From contig JAVKOQ010000014.1 in NCBI GenBank assembly GCA_031835245.1, positions 85,001-149,000 of the forward strand: a DNA stretch of 64,000 nucleotides. Reading direction: 5' to 3'. Below the pieces are notes generated by a model. That model saw only the letters and a list, made by a program, of their open reading frames with translations, was not told where the DNA came from and ran no database searches. The position numbers and the translations under genes were made by a program. Each line of letters opens with the position of its first letter. Position 1 is the first letter of the stretch. Positions 32,244-43,146 of the stretch are shown in pieces. Source of the stretch: Balamuthia mandrillaris (lineage: Eukaryota > Discosea > Longamoebia > Balamuthiidae).

Positions 32244-34169
32244 ATGCAAGAGGCAGAATGTACGAGGATGTTTTTTCCTTGTTGTGTTTTCCTTGTTGTT
32301 GTTGGTTTTTTTTTTTGTGTGTGTTGGATTGTGATTTCCGCTACGTTTTTTTTTTCATTTTGTTTTCCGGTTGTTCTTCTTTTGTTTGCTCCTCCTCCTC
32401 GTTCTTCTTCGTTCTCGTTGTTGTTTTTCTCATCGTGGCGGTGTAGCAGCCTGTTGGTGTAGTGGTGGAGCTCGCTCTCTTCAACCTACTGACAAGCTTG
32501 TCATTTATTTCCTCCTCTTTGCTGTTTAGACCAGCAGAGGGAACAGGAGGCCAAGCAGTGGATCGCCGCTGTGAGCGGCCAACAGGTGAATGACGTCCAG
32601 GCTGACCTCAAGTCCGGCGTCGTCCTTTGCAACTTGGTCAACACCATCCGCCCCAACACCATCACCAAGGTCAACAACTACAAAGCTACCTTCAGCCAAA
32701 TGGTAACTGTCACCACCCTTCCTTTGTGCCTTATCTGTTTCGCTTTCTTCCTTTTTCCTGCTTCGGCCAAGTGTGGTGTGTGCTAACGAGTATGAATGAC
32801 TACCAACAGGAAAATCTCGACAACTTCTTGAAGGCTGTTGCTGCCTTTGGTGTGGCTGCCGAAGATAAGTTCATGGCTGAGGACTTGTTCTACGGAAACA
32901 ATATCCCAAAGGTGAGTGCCTTGAGTGAAGACCAACACCTTCAACACTTTTTAAACATTCTGATTTGAGCATGTTTGCCTCAGGTTATTTTGACTCTGTT
33001 TGCCTTGTCTGCTGCTTGTGCGTCCCAATTGTCTTCTACTTTGTCTGAAGATGCTATTCCTGTATGTACTTCCTCTCTCTCTCTCTCTCTCCTCCTCCTC
33101 CCTCTTCTCTTGCTCTATCCTCTACACTTGCTCTCCACTCCAAACTCACATTCATTACGACACAAAGGCTCTCAGAGAATTCGCTGCTGCCTCGCAAAAG
33201 GAGGGCAAGAAGAGGGAAGCCTATACCGGTCTCAGTCTTTTCGAGGCTGGAGCCTCCAAGTCCCAGAGGCAAGCCTCCGCTGCCACCAGACAAGGTGACC
33301 GCATGATTCTCAGCACTGAAAAATCCGTGGACACCTCTGGCTCCCTTGGCTTTGCTGACTCGGGAAGCATGAAGGCCCAAAAAATGATTTCCCAGGCCAA
33401 GATCGGCACTCAGGACAAGATCATCATGAGCCGCGACACCGCCGTTGCCTCTGGCGAGTTGGGCTATGTCGACTCTCACTCCACCAAGAGCCAGCAGATG
33501 ATTTCCGACGCCAAACGCTCTGGTCAGGACAAGATCATCATGAGCCGTGACACCGCCGTGGCCTCCAGCGAGTTGGGCATGATCGACGCCGCCTCCTCCA
33601 AGAACCAAAAGATGATCTCCAGCGCCAAGAGTTCCGGCCAGGACAAGATCATCATGAGCCGTGACACCGCTGTGGCCTCTGGCGAGTTGGGCTACGTAGA
33701 TGCCCATTCCACCAAGAGCCAACAAATGATCTCCGAAGCCAAGCGCTCCGGCCAGGACAAGATTATCATGAGCCGTGACACCGCTGTGGCCTCTGGTGAG
33801 CTGGGCTACGTAGATGCCCACTCCACCAAGAGCCAGCAAATGATTTCCGACGCCAAACGCTCCGGCCAGGACCAAATCATCAGGACGAAGGACACCGCCG
33901 TGGCCTCCAGCGAGTTGGGCATGATCGACGCCAACTCCTCCAAGAACCAACAAATGATCTCCGAAGCCAAGCGTTCCGCCCAGGACTCCATCATCAAGAG
34001 CAAGGACCAAGCCATGAACACGGGAGAGCTGGGACTCATCGACTCTCAGGCGGGAGAGCACCAGCGAGTCATCTCGGATGCCCGTCAGACCAAGTTGGAC
34101 AACATCGTTCGTTACGCCAAGAAGAGCGGTGAGCATGATGCTGTTCCCCAGGAAGATGAACAAAACTAA
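32244..34169 (+). CDS. Calponin/transgelin-like actin-binding protein with 38-residue repeats
   Basis: Five exons (32244-32259, 32530-32702, 32810-32911, 32984-33061, 33168-34169) give 456 residues in consistent phase. The first coding exon is only 16 nt. A single calponin-homology domain occupies residues about 1-125 (EAKQWIAAVSG, LKSGVVLCNLVNTIRP, NLDNFLKAVAAFGV, MAEDLFYGNNIPKVILTLFAL). A calponin-type motif (AYTGLSLFEAGASKSQRQAS) follows. About seven tandem 38-residue units come next, each with D.IIMSRDTAVASGELG and KSQQMIS.AKRSG. These resemble expanded calponin repeats, which bind the side of F-actin. The units are nearly identical in DNA, implying recent duplication or homogenisation. 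Intron 4 begins with (CT)n after GTATGT. Confidence 0.88.
33384..34080 (+). repeat. Tandem 114-bp coding repeats in the calponin-like gene
   Basis: Six or seven units of 114 bp encode 38 residues each. Two alternating flavours occur, one with ELGYVD.HSTKSQQ and one with ELGMIDA.SSKNQ. Confidence 0.85.
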
Positions 34170-34321
34170 AGTGAACTGTGGAGGGGATACTAGCTTGTAA
34201 GAACAGCAAAACAAAACGAATACCTTTTTTTTTTTTTGAAAATCCTCTCTCATCTCTCTCTCTCTCTCTCCTTCAAATCTTGCAGTGAGAAAAAGTAGTG
34301 GACTGTTGTTATTGTTTTTGG

Positions 34322-34481
34322 TCACTTCAAGAGTAAGCTGTTGATCTTGTTGAGAAGCATTTGCATTTTGGCACTTGCTTCCACTAGAGAAGCACGATCT
34401 TTGTGCGTTTCCGGCGTACACTTGAGAAGTTCCTGTTGTTTTGCAACACATGAATGGTGAATGAAAAGAAGCAGAGGAGAG

Positions 34482-34513
<32 letters not shown>

Positions 34514-34565
34514 TGCAAGACCTTGAGAAGAAGCAGAGAAGAGAGAGAGGGAGGAGAGAGAGAGG

Positions 34566-34625
<60 letters not shown>

Positions 34626-34988
34626 GGAGAGAGAGAGAGAGAGAGAGAGTGATGCGAGACCTTGATAAGAAGCGGGTATTTACAAATACGTTGGAGGGGT
34701 TTTATGATGAAGCTCTGGATATCCAGGTTGCGGGTTTCTGGTTGTTCCGTCATGATTGTCTATTGCGTGAGAAAGTGCAAAGTAAGAGCAAAGAAAACGG
34801 AGAGGAGAGTTGAAGGACAAAGGAGGAGAAAAAGGAGACCTCTAAACAACGAACAAAGCTTTCGTCATCCTTTTGTGTCTTCAAATGAAAAAGAAGGTCC
34901 AGCGCAGCGTTTTGGTTGGCACAGTAGTCGCTGTAAACCTCTAGCTTCTCGAGCTAGCATATTGAAAGGCCTACCCGTTAGGAAAATG

Positions 34989-35042
<54 letters not shown>

Positions 35043-36019
35043 GCAAACCATTTCCAGGAATACCTGGCCAATACACTGAGAGGCAATGTCCTTGAGTACC
35101 TCGCGCTCAAGGCAGTGAAGAAGTTGACTGTTGGCTACGATGAGAACTTCCGCATTTGAGAATAGCTGCTCTGCATCCGTAACGGTGATAACCTTTGTTT
35201 GCACCAGTCGTTGTTTGAACACCTTTTTGTGGAGAACAAGTTGAGCAGTAGAGAACAAGAAAGCAGAGGAGTGGGAGAAGAGGCGGAAGAAGAAGAAGAA
35301 GAAGAAGAAGAAGAAGAAGAAGAAGAACAAGAACAAGAAGAAGAAGAAGAAGAAGAAGAAGAACAAGAACAAGAAGAACAAGAAGAAGAAGAAGAAGAAG
35401 AAGAAGAAGAAGAAGAAGAAGAAGAAGAACAAGAAGAAGAACAAGAAGAAGAACAAGAAGAACAAGAAAAAGAACAAGAAGCAGCAAAAGAAGTCGAAGA
35501 AGAACAAGAACAAGAACGAGAAGGAGGTGAAGAGAAGAAGGGCAAAGAGACATACATTAACAAGAATAGTAAGATCCTCAAAGTAAGTTCGTTCCGTGGC
35601 AAGCAACTCTTGAACCACCAAGTCCCTCCGTCGTTGGTCCTCCATCTGTCGCTTCAACGATTCCTGCTCCAAAAACGATCGCCTCGGCATTAACTCGGGG
35701 TGCTGGTCGTGATATTGGTGGTGCGGTTGTTGCGTGTGAGGTCGTTGCTTCAGTTGGACAGGCCCGGAGGCCACAAACTTGAACTTGTTCCCAGCGGAAG
35801 CAACTGCTGTTCTTTGAGCGCGGCTGCGCGTGCTCTCCCCAACGGCGTGGCTCTTATGTAACGGCGGTCGAAAGTAGATGCTGCCGAGCCGTCGCTTGTA
35901 CCTCCGCGTGGTGACCTGGATGACCGTTCTGGCTCCTTGTTCCAGAGAGAGCTCTGTTGTTGTTGTTAGTTTTTTTTTTTTCGTTCGTTTTGTTGCTTAT
36001 ATTTACAGTAAAAGTACTC

Positions 36020-36067
<48 letters not shown>

Positions 36068-37094
36068 AATATAACAGAAGCATGTCACGAAAGAAAGGCC
36101 AACCTTCATCGGGGCTATCACCCCCGCTGATGTCGTCGCCATCATCAGCGCATCTCGAGGGATTGGTAGAAGCTGAAAGGGAAGGAGCTGATGGCGCGGC
36201 AGCCGTCGCTTTGTCTGCTGTCTCTTCTTCGTCTTCTTCTTCTTCTTTGGGTTTGTTGAGCCGAGGAATGAAGTCGGGCAATAGGGTTTGACGAAAACGA
36301 GGACAGGTTTGTTGCAGGTCTGCGACCAACTCGTCCACTTGCTTCTTTGCCGCAGCGCTCCAACCACAACCACAAGGAGGAGGGGTCGTCTCATTGTTTT
36401 GCGACGGTGCCCTGAGCTCTTTGAGCTGCAGTTGGATGGCGTCCAGGTAGTCCAGCAAAGAGAGAGCTTGTTTCAGGTGTTGGTCGGCTTTCAGCTCCGC
36501 CTTCACTCTGCGTTGCGTCTCAAGAAGGTACTCCCGTCCTAAACGTTTGTTCTCTCTTTTGTAATGTGCTTCTCCATCTGTTGCATTCATTGTTTGTTGT
36601 TTGGTTTCAGGTTCCTTTGTTTGAATAAGGTGAGCTACCATACCTTCTGCCTTGCTGGTAGCGAACAATGGCTTGGTAGCTCGAATCCTCCCAGCAGGGG
36701 CTGTTGCCCTTCGGCTGAGGCTATTGGTATCATGGTCATTTTCATCAGCGTTGCTGCCGCTGCTTTCATGTTTGCGATTGTCCTTGTTGTTGAGTTGGGG
36801 TACTTCAACAACATCGGGTTCTTCATGGATGATAATGTTATTCTCCAGCGATGCAGCAGTAGGCATCCGCTGTCTTGGGGATAGTTGGGAATTCAGGGCC
36901 GTCTTACCCTTTTCAACATTGCAACGATGTTCCTTAGCGTCCTCCATGGTTTGTTGTTGCGAACCCAGGTCGTCCATCTTGTCCGCTTTCAGCCGAGGTG
37001 AGCCTGATGGTGGAGTCGAGGCCGGATTGAAATGCTGCCTTTTGCTCTGGCAGGGCCGCCAGGCTTGAGGCCCGGGCGTCGCGCTGTTCTGCAT
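34322..37094 (-). CDS. RhoGEF with DH domain and no PH domain
   Basis: Six exons (37094-36104, 35954-35557, 35222-35049, 34953-34840, 34759-34661, 34432-34322) total exactly 629 codons. The first 400 residues are unfamiliar and partly helical. A DH (Dbl homology) domain fills the C-terminus: VVQELLATERTYFEDLTILVN, then VFKQRLVQTKVITVTDAEQLFSNAE, LEVYSDYCANQNAAL, and the signature SFIIKPLQRICKYPLLIK followed by ELLKCTPETHKD. The protein stops right after the last DH helix, so the usual partner PH domain is absent. DH domains load Rho-family GTPases with GTP and drive actin remodelling. Intron 2 contains a 230-bp TTC-rich tract. The true ATG is 37094; an apparent earlier start is a TTG codon. 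Convergent with the actin-binding calponin-like gene. Confidence 0.88.
34466..34649 (-). repeat. (CT)n-rich block in the last RhoGEF intron
   Basis: An imperfect CT array of about 180 bp on the coding strand fills most of the intron between the last two exons, starting just after the GTCTCG donor at 34660. Confidence 0.9.
34995..35040 (-). repeat. (CT)n in a RhoGEF intron
   Basis: The tract starts a few bases after the GTTTGC donor at 35048 and reads CT on the coding strand. Confidence 0.9.
35285..35520 (-). repeat. (TTC)n/(TTG)-type trinucleotide array in a RhoGEF intron
   Basis: GAA trinucleotides with interspersed CAA, GAA on the plus strand. On the coding strand it is an extended pyrimidine-rich TTC array upstream of the acceptor at 35223. 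Confidence 0.9.
36022..36064 (-). repeat. (CT)n in RhoGEF intron 1
   Basis: About 20 dinucleotide units within the 149-bp first intron, CT on the coding strand. Confidence 0.9.
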
Positions 37095-37511
37095 TCGTCT
37101 TGCGGTGAACAATTGCTCTTTCTCACGGCCACTAGCCGTTTCTTCCTTTTAGTGCAAAGGCAGCCAACATTTTTTTTTCGGTTGACCGTGCTATAGCAGC
37201 CTCTTCTCCTGAAAGGTGTCCTTTCGTAGGGTTGCTGTGAGTTATGCCGCAAAAAATTTAAGGAATTCGCATGGTCGGCATTTTTTGCGTAACTTGAATT
37301 CCAAAGAAAGAGTCGCGGGTCCGCCGTTCTTCCTAATTTCTGGATGAGGGTCCCTCTGGTAGTTCTTAATCCTTTTTTTAGTTATCTTTTCTTTTTTCTT
37401 TCTTCTCCGCTGAATACACTACACACACTCCCACACGCGTTGCACAAAACAATGGTGCGTACGATTACACTACACCCCCTTTCTTTCCGCCGCCCTTGGG
37501 TGGTTCTTTAT

Positions 37512-37611
37512 TTCTTGTGATGAGACAATCTTTCCATTATGGTCTTCTTTCTTTTGATACGACTATGAAACCAAACTTCGCTATTTCAAGCCAAATTCAA
37601 ATCTGATTCGC
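37512..37611 (+). ncRNA. Candidate box C/D snoRNA in host intron 1
   Basis: A box C (GTGATGA, 37517-37523) and box D (CTGA, 37603-37606) are 80 nt apart, with a weak C'-like ACTATGAAA between them. No convincing terminal stem is visible and the target is unknown. Confidence 0.3.
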
Positions 37612-37792
37612 TGCTACTTTTTTTTTTCGTATTACTTTCACTAGGTTTTATTCTTTCCATTTTACTCACTCGTTTATTCTCACAGGAATAAAAAAACATT
37701 TTTTTTTACCGGTCCAACCGTAGTTCTTATCGCTCGGAAGATGAAAAGGTTAGTTTGGAGCGATTATTTATGTTCACTCTTTTTTTCCCTCT

Positions 37793-37888
37793 CTCTGTGA
37801 CGACGCAAATCAAAGGCTTAATTGCTGAAGCTGGGAGAAATAAGTCGCTCCTAGCGTAAAATGATTAATCTTACAATACTCTGAGATT
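37793..37888 (+). ncRNA. Candidate box C/D snoRNA in host intron 2
   Basis: An imperfect box C (GTGACGA, 37797-37803), a D' box (CTGA, 37825-37828), a C' box (ATGATTA, 37861-37867) and a D box (CTGA, 37881-37884) appear in the right order. The terminal stem is weak and the target unknown. Confidence 0.3.
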
Positions 37889-38077
37889 TTTCCGTTTATT
37901 TTTTTTTTAAACTTAAAACTTGTTTTTGTTTGGCTGCTCACTGTCTTTCTCTTTGCTCACAGAGTTTTCATCCCGGCCCTCTTTACCACGCTTTTATTTA
38001 GCCGCTGCTTTACGAAGAAGACAAAGGGTGCGCAGTGTTTGTGTGCTTGTTGTGTGTTGTGTGAAACTGTACGCTGT

Positions 38078-38153
38078 GTTTGTGATGAAAACATTCTAAG
38101 GAAGTGCCGTATGAAATCCTGCATGATTTCAATTCCTTTAAAACTCTGATTTT
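38078..38153 (+). ncRNA. Box C/D snoRNA candidate with 18S rRNA guide
   Basis: Box C (GTGATGA, 38082-38088), a C'-like ATGATTT (about 38124) and box D (CTGA, 38146-38149) span about 70 nt inside host intron 3. The sequence before box D contains TCAATTCCTTTAA. This is perfectly complementary over 13 nt to TTAAAGGAATTGA, a nearly universal small-subunit rRNA segment, and sits near the expected guide distance from box D. A role in 2'-O-methylation of 18S rRNA is inferred. Confidence 0.55.
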
Positions 38154-38592
38154 GTCTATGTTTTGTTTTTTTGTCTATTTGTTGTTGACGTTCAGTATTT
38201 GCAGCAAAGTACTTACGTTTGTTTGTTATCTTTTGTGTGCAGTCTCCGCGAACGCTTGATACATTGCCGGTCCACACCTCCTTTGCGTTTGCTTGTGCCC
38301 ACGATCGCTACAAAGCAGATCCTGCCCACAAACAAATGCAAGGACTTTTCTCTTTGTTTCTTGTTGAACCACCAAAAAAAACCTCTTCTATCAGACACCA
38401 CTATGTTAAAAGTTGGGAGGGACAAAAGAGAGAAAGGGAGGAAATAGCAGCAATTGTGGAGGGCAAAAGAGACAAGGAAACAAGGCACAAAAAATAAAGA
38501 GGAGTAAGAGAGGGCTGCTGCTGTCTTTCGTTCGTTTGAGTTGGTTTTTTTGTTTTTGGATAGTAAAGTTAAAAAATGCGTTCTTTGTTTTT

Positions 38593-40380
38593 TTACCAGA
38601 AGAGGTCGGCAAGGTCTTGTTGCTCTTTGAGGAAGATCTCAAAGTACTGGTAGATGATGGTGACGGCGAGCAAGATACCAGTGCCAGAGCCGATGGCTCC
38701 CATGAAGTCAGCAAGCACGGACAAGGCTCCAATACAGAGTCCTCCAAAGGCAGCAGCGGTGGGGATGTAACGGTTGAGCTCCTTTACCAGAGAGCTGTCC
38801 CTGTGGCCCTTCATGATCATCTGCTGCTCACGGAGCTGCTTGGCCACGTCCTTGGCGGAGGAGCCAGAGACCTCAATCCAGGTCTTAGAGAAGAGGGCGC
38901 AGGCGGTAAGCACAAAGGTGAGGTAGAAGATGGCGTGGAAGGGATCGTAGAGGATCTCGGCCAGGTTGGCAGGAGGGGAGACGTAGTAGGCAAGACCTCC
39001 CACCGGGATGGATTGTTGGGAGTAAGGGCTGTCCTGCCATTGGCCCAAAAGGCTGACGAGGAGGTTGTTAGGGAACCTGCGGTAGAGCAGCTGGGACAGG
39101 AAGTACAAGTTGGAGACGAGGGCGGTCTGCAGGATGATAGGGATGTTGGAAGTGTAGAAGAGCTTGATGGGGTAGGTGCCAGGACCGCTGCGTTGGCGTT
39201 GGTACTTGACGGGGAGGTCCACACGGAAGCCCTGGAAGTAGATGACAATGGTGAAGACCAAGACGGTGGCCAACAAGTTGGTCACGTTGGGAAGACCCTG
39301 CCTGTAGAAGGCCTCCTTCAGGGCTCTGACCTTATCGGTCCTGGTGATCAAGAGGTGCACCATGGCGATCAAAGCTCCCTCAAACTCAGTTCCACGGCCC
39401 GTGTTGACCGTGGTGGGACTGAGAGCCTTCCACACAATGTTCTCGCAAATGTTGGTGGCAATGAAAAGAGAGATACCGCTGCCAAGACCGTAGCCCTTTT
39501 GCAAGAGCTCATCCAAACAGATGACGAGCACACCAGAGATGAAGAGCTGGATGATAATCATCAGGGCATTACCAGCTCCGAGATCGGCCAAGTCTCCGTA
39601 CATTCCGGACCACACGTAGGCCATAGACTGACCAATGGTGATGATCATACCAAACACTGCATTTTTTTATGAGAAAACGTAAGAAGAAAGTAGAAGTGAG
39701 AGGAGAGTTCAGGCGCCAGCGGGGGGAAGGCGTACACTTTTGAGCGCCTCCGAAAAGAGCTCTGTCTTCCTTGAGGCTTTGATCGACTTCGATGATGTGA
39801 CTGCCAGCGAGGAGCTGCATCACAAGGCCAGAGGTAACAATGGGGGAAATACCGAGCTCCATCAAGGTACCCCTGTTCGAGGCCAAGATGACACGCATCC
39901 AGTAGAACGGATCGGAAGAGTCACTGGACTTGATGCCATAGAGAGGAATCTGACAGCAAACCAAAAAGAGAAACAGGGTCACTGCGGTCCACAACACTTT
40001 CTCCCTGAAGGGAACCTATTGATCAAAAAACGCGCACAAGGGGAAGCAACGGGTGAGAAAAAGATCAAGGGGGGATAAGATTGAAAACGGAGAGTCGCAC
40101 CTTCTTCTCAGGTTGGGCAACCTCGGGCAAGACGCCCATAAAAGGCCGCACAAGCGTCAAAAAGCGCACTGATTTGAGGGAAAAGACAGATTTTTTTGAA
40201 CTCGGTCAGTGAGAAACAAAAATCAAAAAATCAAACGAGAACTCGAAACACAACAGAAAACTAAAAGAAAGCAAAGAAAGAAAGAAAGAAAGATTTCTTT
40301 TTCTCCAGCGTCACTGCACAAAAACAAAAATAAAAAAACAGGGAACAATCCCAAGCAAACGCACCTCCTTTGGAACTCAT
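38593..40380 (-). CDS. SEC61A1: Protein translocation channel subunit Sec61 alpha
   Basis: Four exons (40380-40365, 40168-40101, 40015-39736, 39656-38593) encode 475 residues, the usual length for Sec61 alpha. The start reads [22 protein letters not shown], followed by the conserved [15 protein letters not shown] and [10 protein letters not shown]. The plug and lateral-gate helices follow, for example [45 protein letters not shown] and the cytosolic loop with [16 protein letters not shown]. Ten transmembrane helices are expected. It forms the ER translocon for secretory and membrane proteins. The first coding exon is just 16 nt. Nearly all residues seen agree with animal and fungal Sec61 alpha, so the identification is secure. 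Confidence 0.97.
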
Positions 40381-41028
40381 GCTGTTGTGATATGTGTGTG
40401 TTTAGTTTGTGCAATCCCTCCAATCAGGCCAAAAAAAAATAATAATAATCTACTTTGCTCGTGTGCACGCGACAAAGTAGCAGCAAAAGCGGGTTTGTTG
40501 CTTGTTTACACTCCCTGCTGGAACAGAGAGAGAGAGAAAGAGGAGGGGGAGAAAAAAAAGTGTTTGAGTGTGTGTTTGGTTTTTTGTACCGAGAAAGAAA
40601 AGAAAAGAAATAGGCAAACCCAACAACAACACGAAAAAAAAAAAAGGGAAAACGAGGAGAGCCCAGAGCCCACAGAGAGGAGTGACAAGACAGCACACAG
40701 CACGCTACGCAAAAAAGAAAGAAAATAGACAAAAAGTTCGCTCGAAAAGAAATCGAAAATAGGCCAACAAAAGGAAATTGGGGGGACCACGTCAGCCGGT
40801 TTGACCGCGTTGACTGCAGGGCTTGAGGGGTGGGCGGTTTGTTGGAAGGTCGCCATTGGCCGCTGAAAATTTTCAAACCTCGGTGTTTGAATTGTGATTG
40901 GACCTGGGGTTCGTTTCGAACAATTTTTGTTTGTTTCCCGTCTCGATTGTTTTCTGCGTTACTTTCTTTGGATTTTCTCTCCGCTCTTCTTCGCACCGAG
41001 GGTGCCTCTCGGCCTTTCTCTCTGATCT
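40381..41028. other. Intergenic between Sec61 alpha start and HA-domain gene stop
   Basis: No gene is recognised. It should contain the Sec61 alpha promoter and 5' leader. There is an A-rich and GA-rich stretch at 40520-40760 and a mixed segment to 41028. Confidence 0.55.
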
Positions 41029-42810
41029 CTACTCTTGCGTTACTTCAACACTTTCGGCGTCGGGCCGCAGCTCCATCTCGTCGTACTCCTGAGCGTGATG
41101 ATGGCCGGGCAGGTTATCGCCTTCTGTTGCTTGCATAAAGTCGCACGGCGCTGTCCGGTGGGCAAGCTGTAGGCGATGCAGTCCACCATCCTCCCCAGCT
41201 GCTTCTGCGGCACACTGCGCGGCAGCCTGCTGCTGTTCGGGGTGAGATAGCGGAGGCTCAGGGAGAGAGGTTTCAAAAAGGGACATGTGGGAAGAGGAAG
41301 GGTCGGTGGTGTCTGTCAAGTTGTCTGAGGAGAGAAAGGCGTGATGTTGTTGCTGTTGTAGGTTTGAAAATGAAAGCTGAGAAGAAGAAAGAGGAGGGGA
41401 AGTAAGATGATGAAGCGGGGAAGAAGGTGGAAGAGGAGGCGAGTGAGAAGTAGGCATTGATGTTGATGTTTGTTCGGTTGTAGGTGTAGCCTCGTTTTCC
41501 AATGCAGGCTCTATAATCGGTGGTTCCTCCACTTGCAGCTCTTTTTGCTTTCGGACACTCCACTGAAAGCCCAAGCTCTCCAACAAAGCAATCTGCTCCG
41601 GTTTCAAGGTACCTTTCTTGTACTTGTAACGCATGTTGTGCACCCAATGACCCAACTTGAAGTCCTTGCCGTAGTTGCGCGGAACACAGCAGGTGTGAAA
41701 CTTCTCCTTGTACCGCTTCAATTCCTCAAAGCCATCATCCCACGTGCTCTGCTCCATGAGTTGCCATTCAAAGTCGAGCTGCTGCAGCTTAGCCTCCAAC
41801 TCAGGACTCAAGGAGCCCCTCTTTCGCTTCCTCCTCATTTCGTGCGTCCAATTGGCCAAAGCGGGGTTCTCCTCCCATCCTATAGGCACCCTGCAATGGC
41901 CGAAACGCTCTTTGAACTGCACCAACTGCTCATACTTCTCCTCCCAACGGTTCTTTCTGACCTCCCACTCAAATCCGATTGAGTTCAGCAGCTCCACCTT
42001 CAGAGGATTGAGCTTGCCCTGTCTCTTCCTCGTTCTCAAGTGGCCCACCCACACACCCAACATTGGGTCAGCTTTGTAGCGTTGCGGGACTCTACAGTGC
42101 CCAAAGCTGGCTCTGAAAGCCTTCAAGGCTTCGAAGCGGAGTGGCCATGTGCCAGATTCCAAAGGAGAAGTTGATTCCCTGCGCTTCTTTCGTTTCTTGG
42201 TTTGCTGTGTTTGGTCGTCGTTATTGGTGTTGTCAGTGGCAGGACTTGTGATACTGTTGTTGTCGTGGTTTGTATGGGAGTCAATAACCTCTCTCCCCGC
42301 CTCTGCCTCTGCCTCTTCCTCTTCGCCTTCCTCCGCTGTTCCGCGGCAAACCAAGGACTCTGGGAACGTTGTCTGTCGTGAAGCTTCAAAAAAGAAGAGA
42401 CAGCAAGAAAGGATTCAGTTTCAAGGAGACTTGACGCAGCAAAGACACGCGCACTCACCTCTCGTCACTACATGCGACTGTTGCATCACTTCTGGAACCA
42501 TGACAGAGGCCGGGTCCTTGATAAAAGGAGGTACAGACCCCGATGGAAGCGTGGCGTGCAGCATCGCAGCAGGAGAGTCCCCCCTGGAAGGAAAGAAGGG
42601 AGTGTTTAGCATCGTCACGCACAAGATCGTGAACACACACAAACAGTACCACGATGGGCCGGATATGATTTTCCATTGCTCTCCGTAACTTGCAAGTTCC
42701 GTTCTTTGCCGTTTTGGCATAAAATATTCCTTTGGCCTATTGCTTGCGTCGTCCACGTCCGGGTCCGATCGAACGTCCACGTCCGGGTCTTGTCGGCCGC
42801 TGGTTTCCAT
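41029..42810 (-). CDS. Helicase-associated (HA) domain protein with three repeats
   Basis: The ATG at 42810 and four exons are supported by phase (junctions GPSW/GDSPAA and VVTR/ASRQTT). The N-terminal 170 residues are disordered and contain a Lys/Arg nuclear-type motif. Three consecutive HA modules of about 70 residues follow. Each has a Trp, then F..RFGHCRVP, a second Trp in the W...MR position, and a closing LGFEW motif. Examples are ASFGHCRVPQRYKADPMLGVW, ERFGHCRVPIGWEENPALANW and EKFHTCCVPRNYGKDFKLGHW. The C-terminus is Ser/Pro/Gln-rich. This domain (PF03457, as I recall) accompanies helicases in bacteria and stands alone in many algae and protists; it may bind nucleic acid. No helicase motor is present here. 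Confidence 0.82.
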
Positions 42811-42990
42811 CTTAGCTTTTTTTTTTATTGTTTACAAATTTTTCCTGTAAAAATTTCGTGACGGAAATTTAATCTTATCAATCGATCGATCATAAAAAAC
42901 AAAGAAAGAAAAAAAAAAGGGTAGCAGCAACCAAGTTAACAAAAAAGGCCTTTTGCTGTCTGGTGCTTCTAAGGTTGGCTTTCTCTTTTT

Positions 42991-43030
<40 letters not shown>

Positions 43031-43146
43031 TCCACCCGTTCTCTCTCTTCTTTACTCTCACACTGTTGTTGGTTCTGTGATCATCATCTTTGCATCCAAA
43101 AAACAAAAAAGTTTCTACTTTATTTAAAACTCCATTCCATCCCTCG
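42811..43146. other. Divergent promoter between HA-domain and cyclin genes
   Basis: No gene is seen. A (CT)n tract lies at 42996-43025 and A/T runs at 42900-42920. Confidence 0.55.

Larger units (their letters stand above)
37453..38250 (+). ncRNA. Candidate non-coding snoRNA host gene (spliced)
   Basis: Plausible splice sites define short exons: a donor GTGCGT at 37455, exon 37686-37748, exon 37963-38027, and a later exon after 38195 or 38242. The spliced exons have no sustained reading frame; the first ATG is followed by a stop within two codons. Each of the three introns carries a box C/D-like element. This is the organisation of UHG/GAS5-type host genes, in which the introns rather than the exons matter. 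The extent of the transcript is uncertain. Confidence 0.4.

Noticed and set aside
33054-34451. 465-residue minus-strand open frame opposite the calponin-like repeats
   Set aside because: Repeats such as ARGHSGVTAHD are reverse translations of the plus-strand coding repeats.
38413-39672. 419-residue plus-strand open frame opposite Sec61 alpha
   Set aside because: Shadow of a highly biased coding sequence; the minus strand has exact Sec61 alpha homology and splice structure.
43090-43146. Earlier start for the cyclin
   Set aside because: The apparent start codon at 43090 is TTG; the first ATG in frame is 43147.
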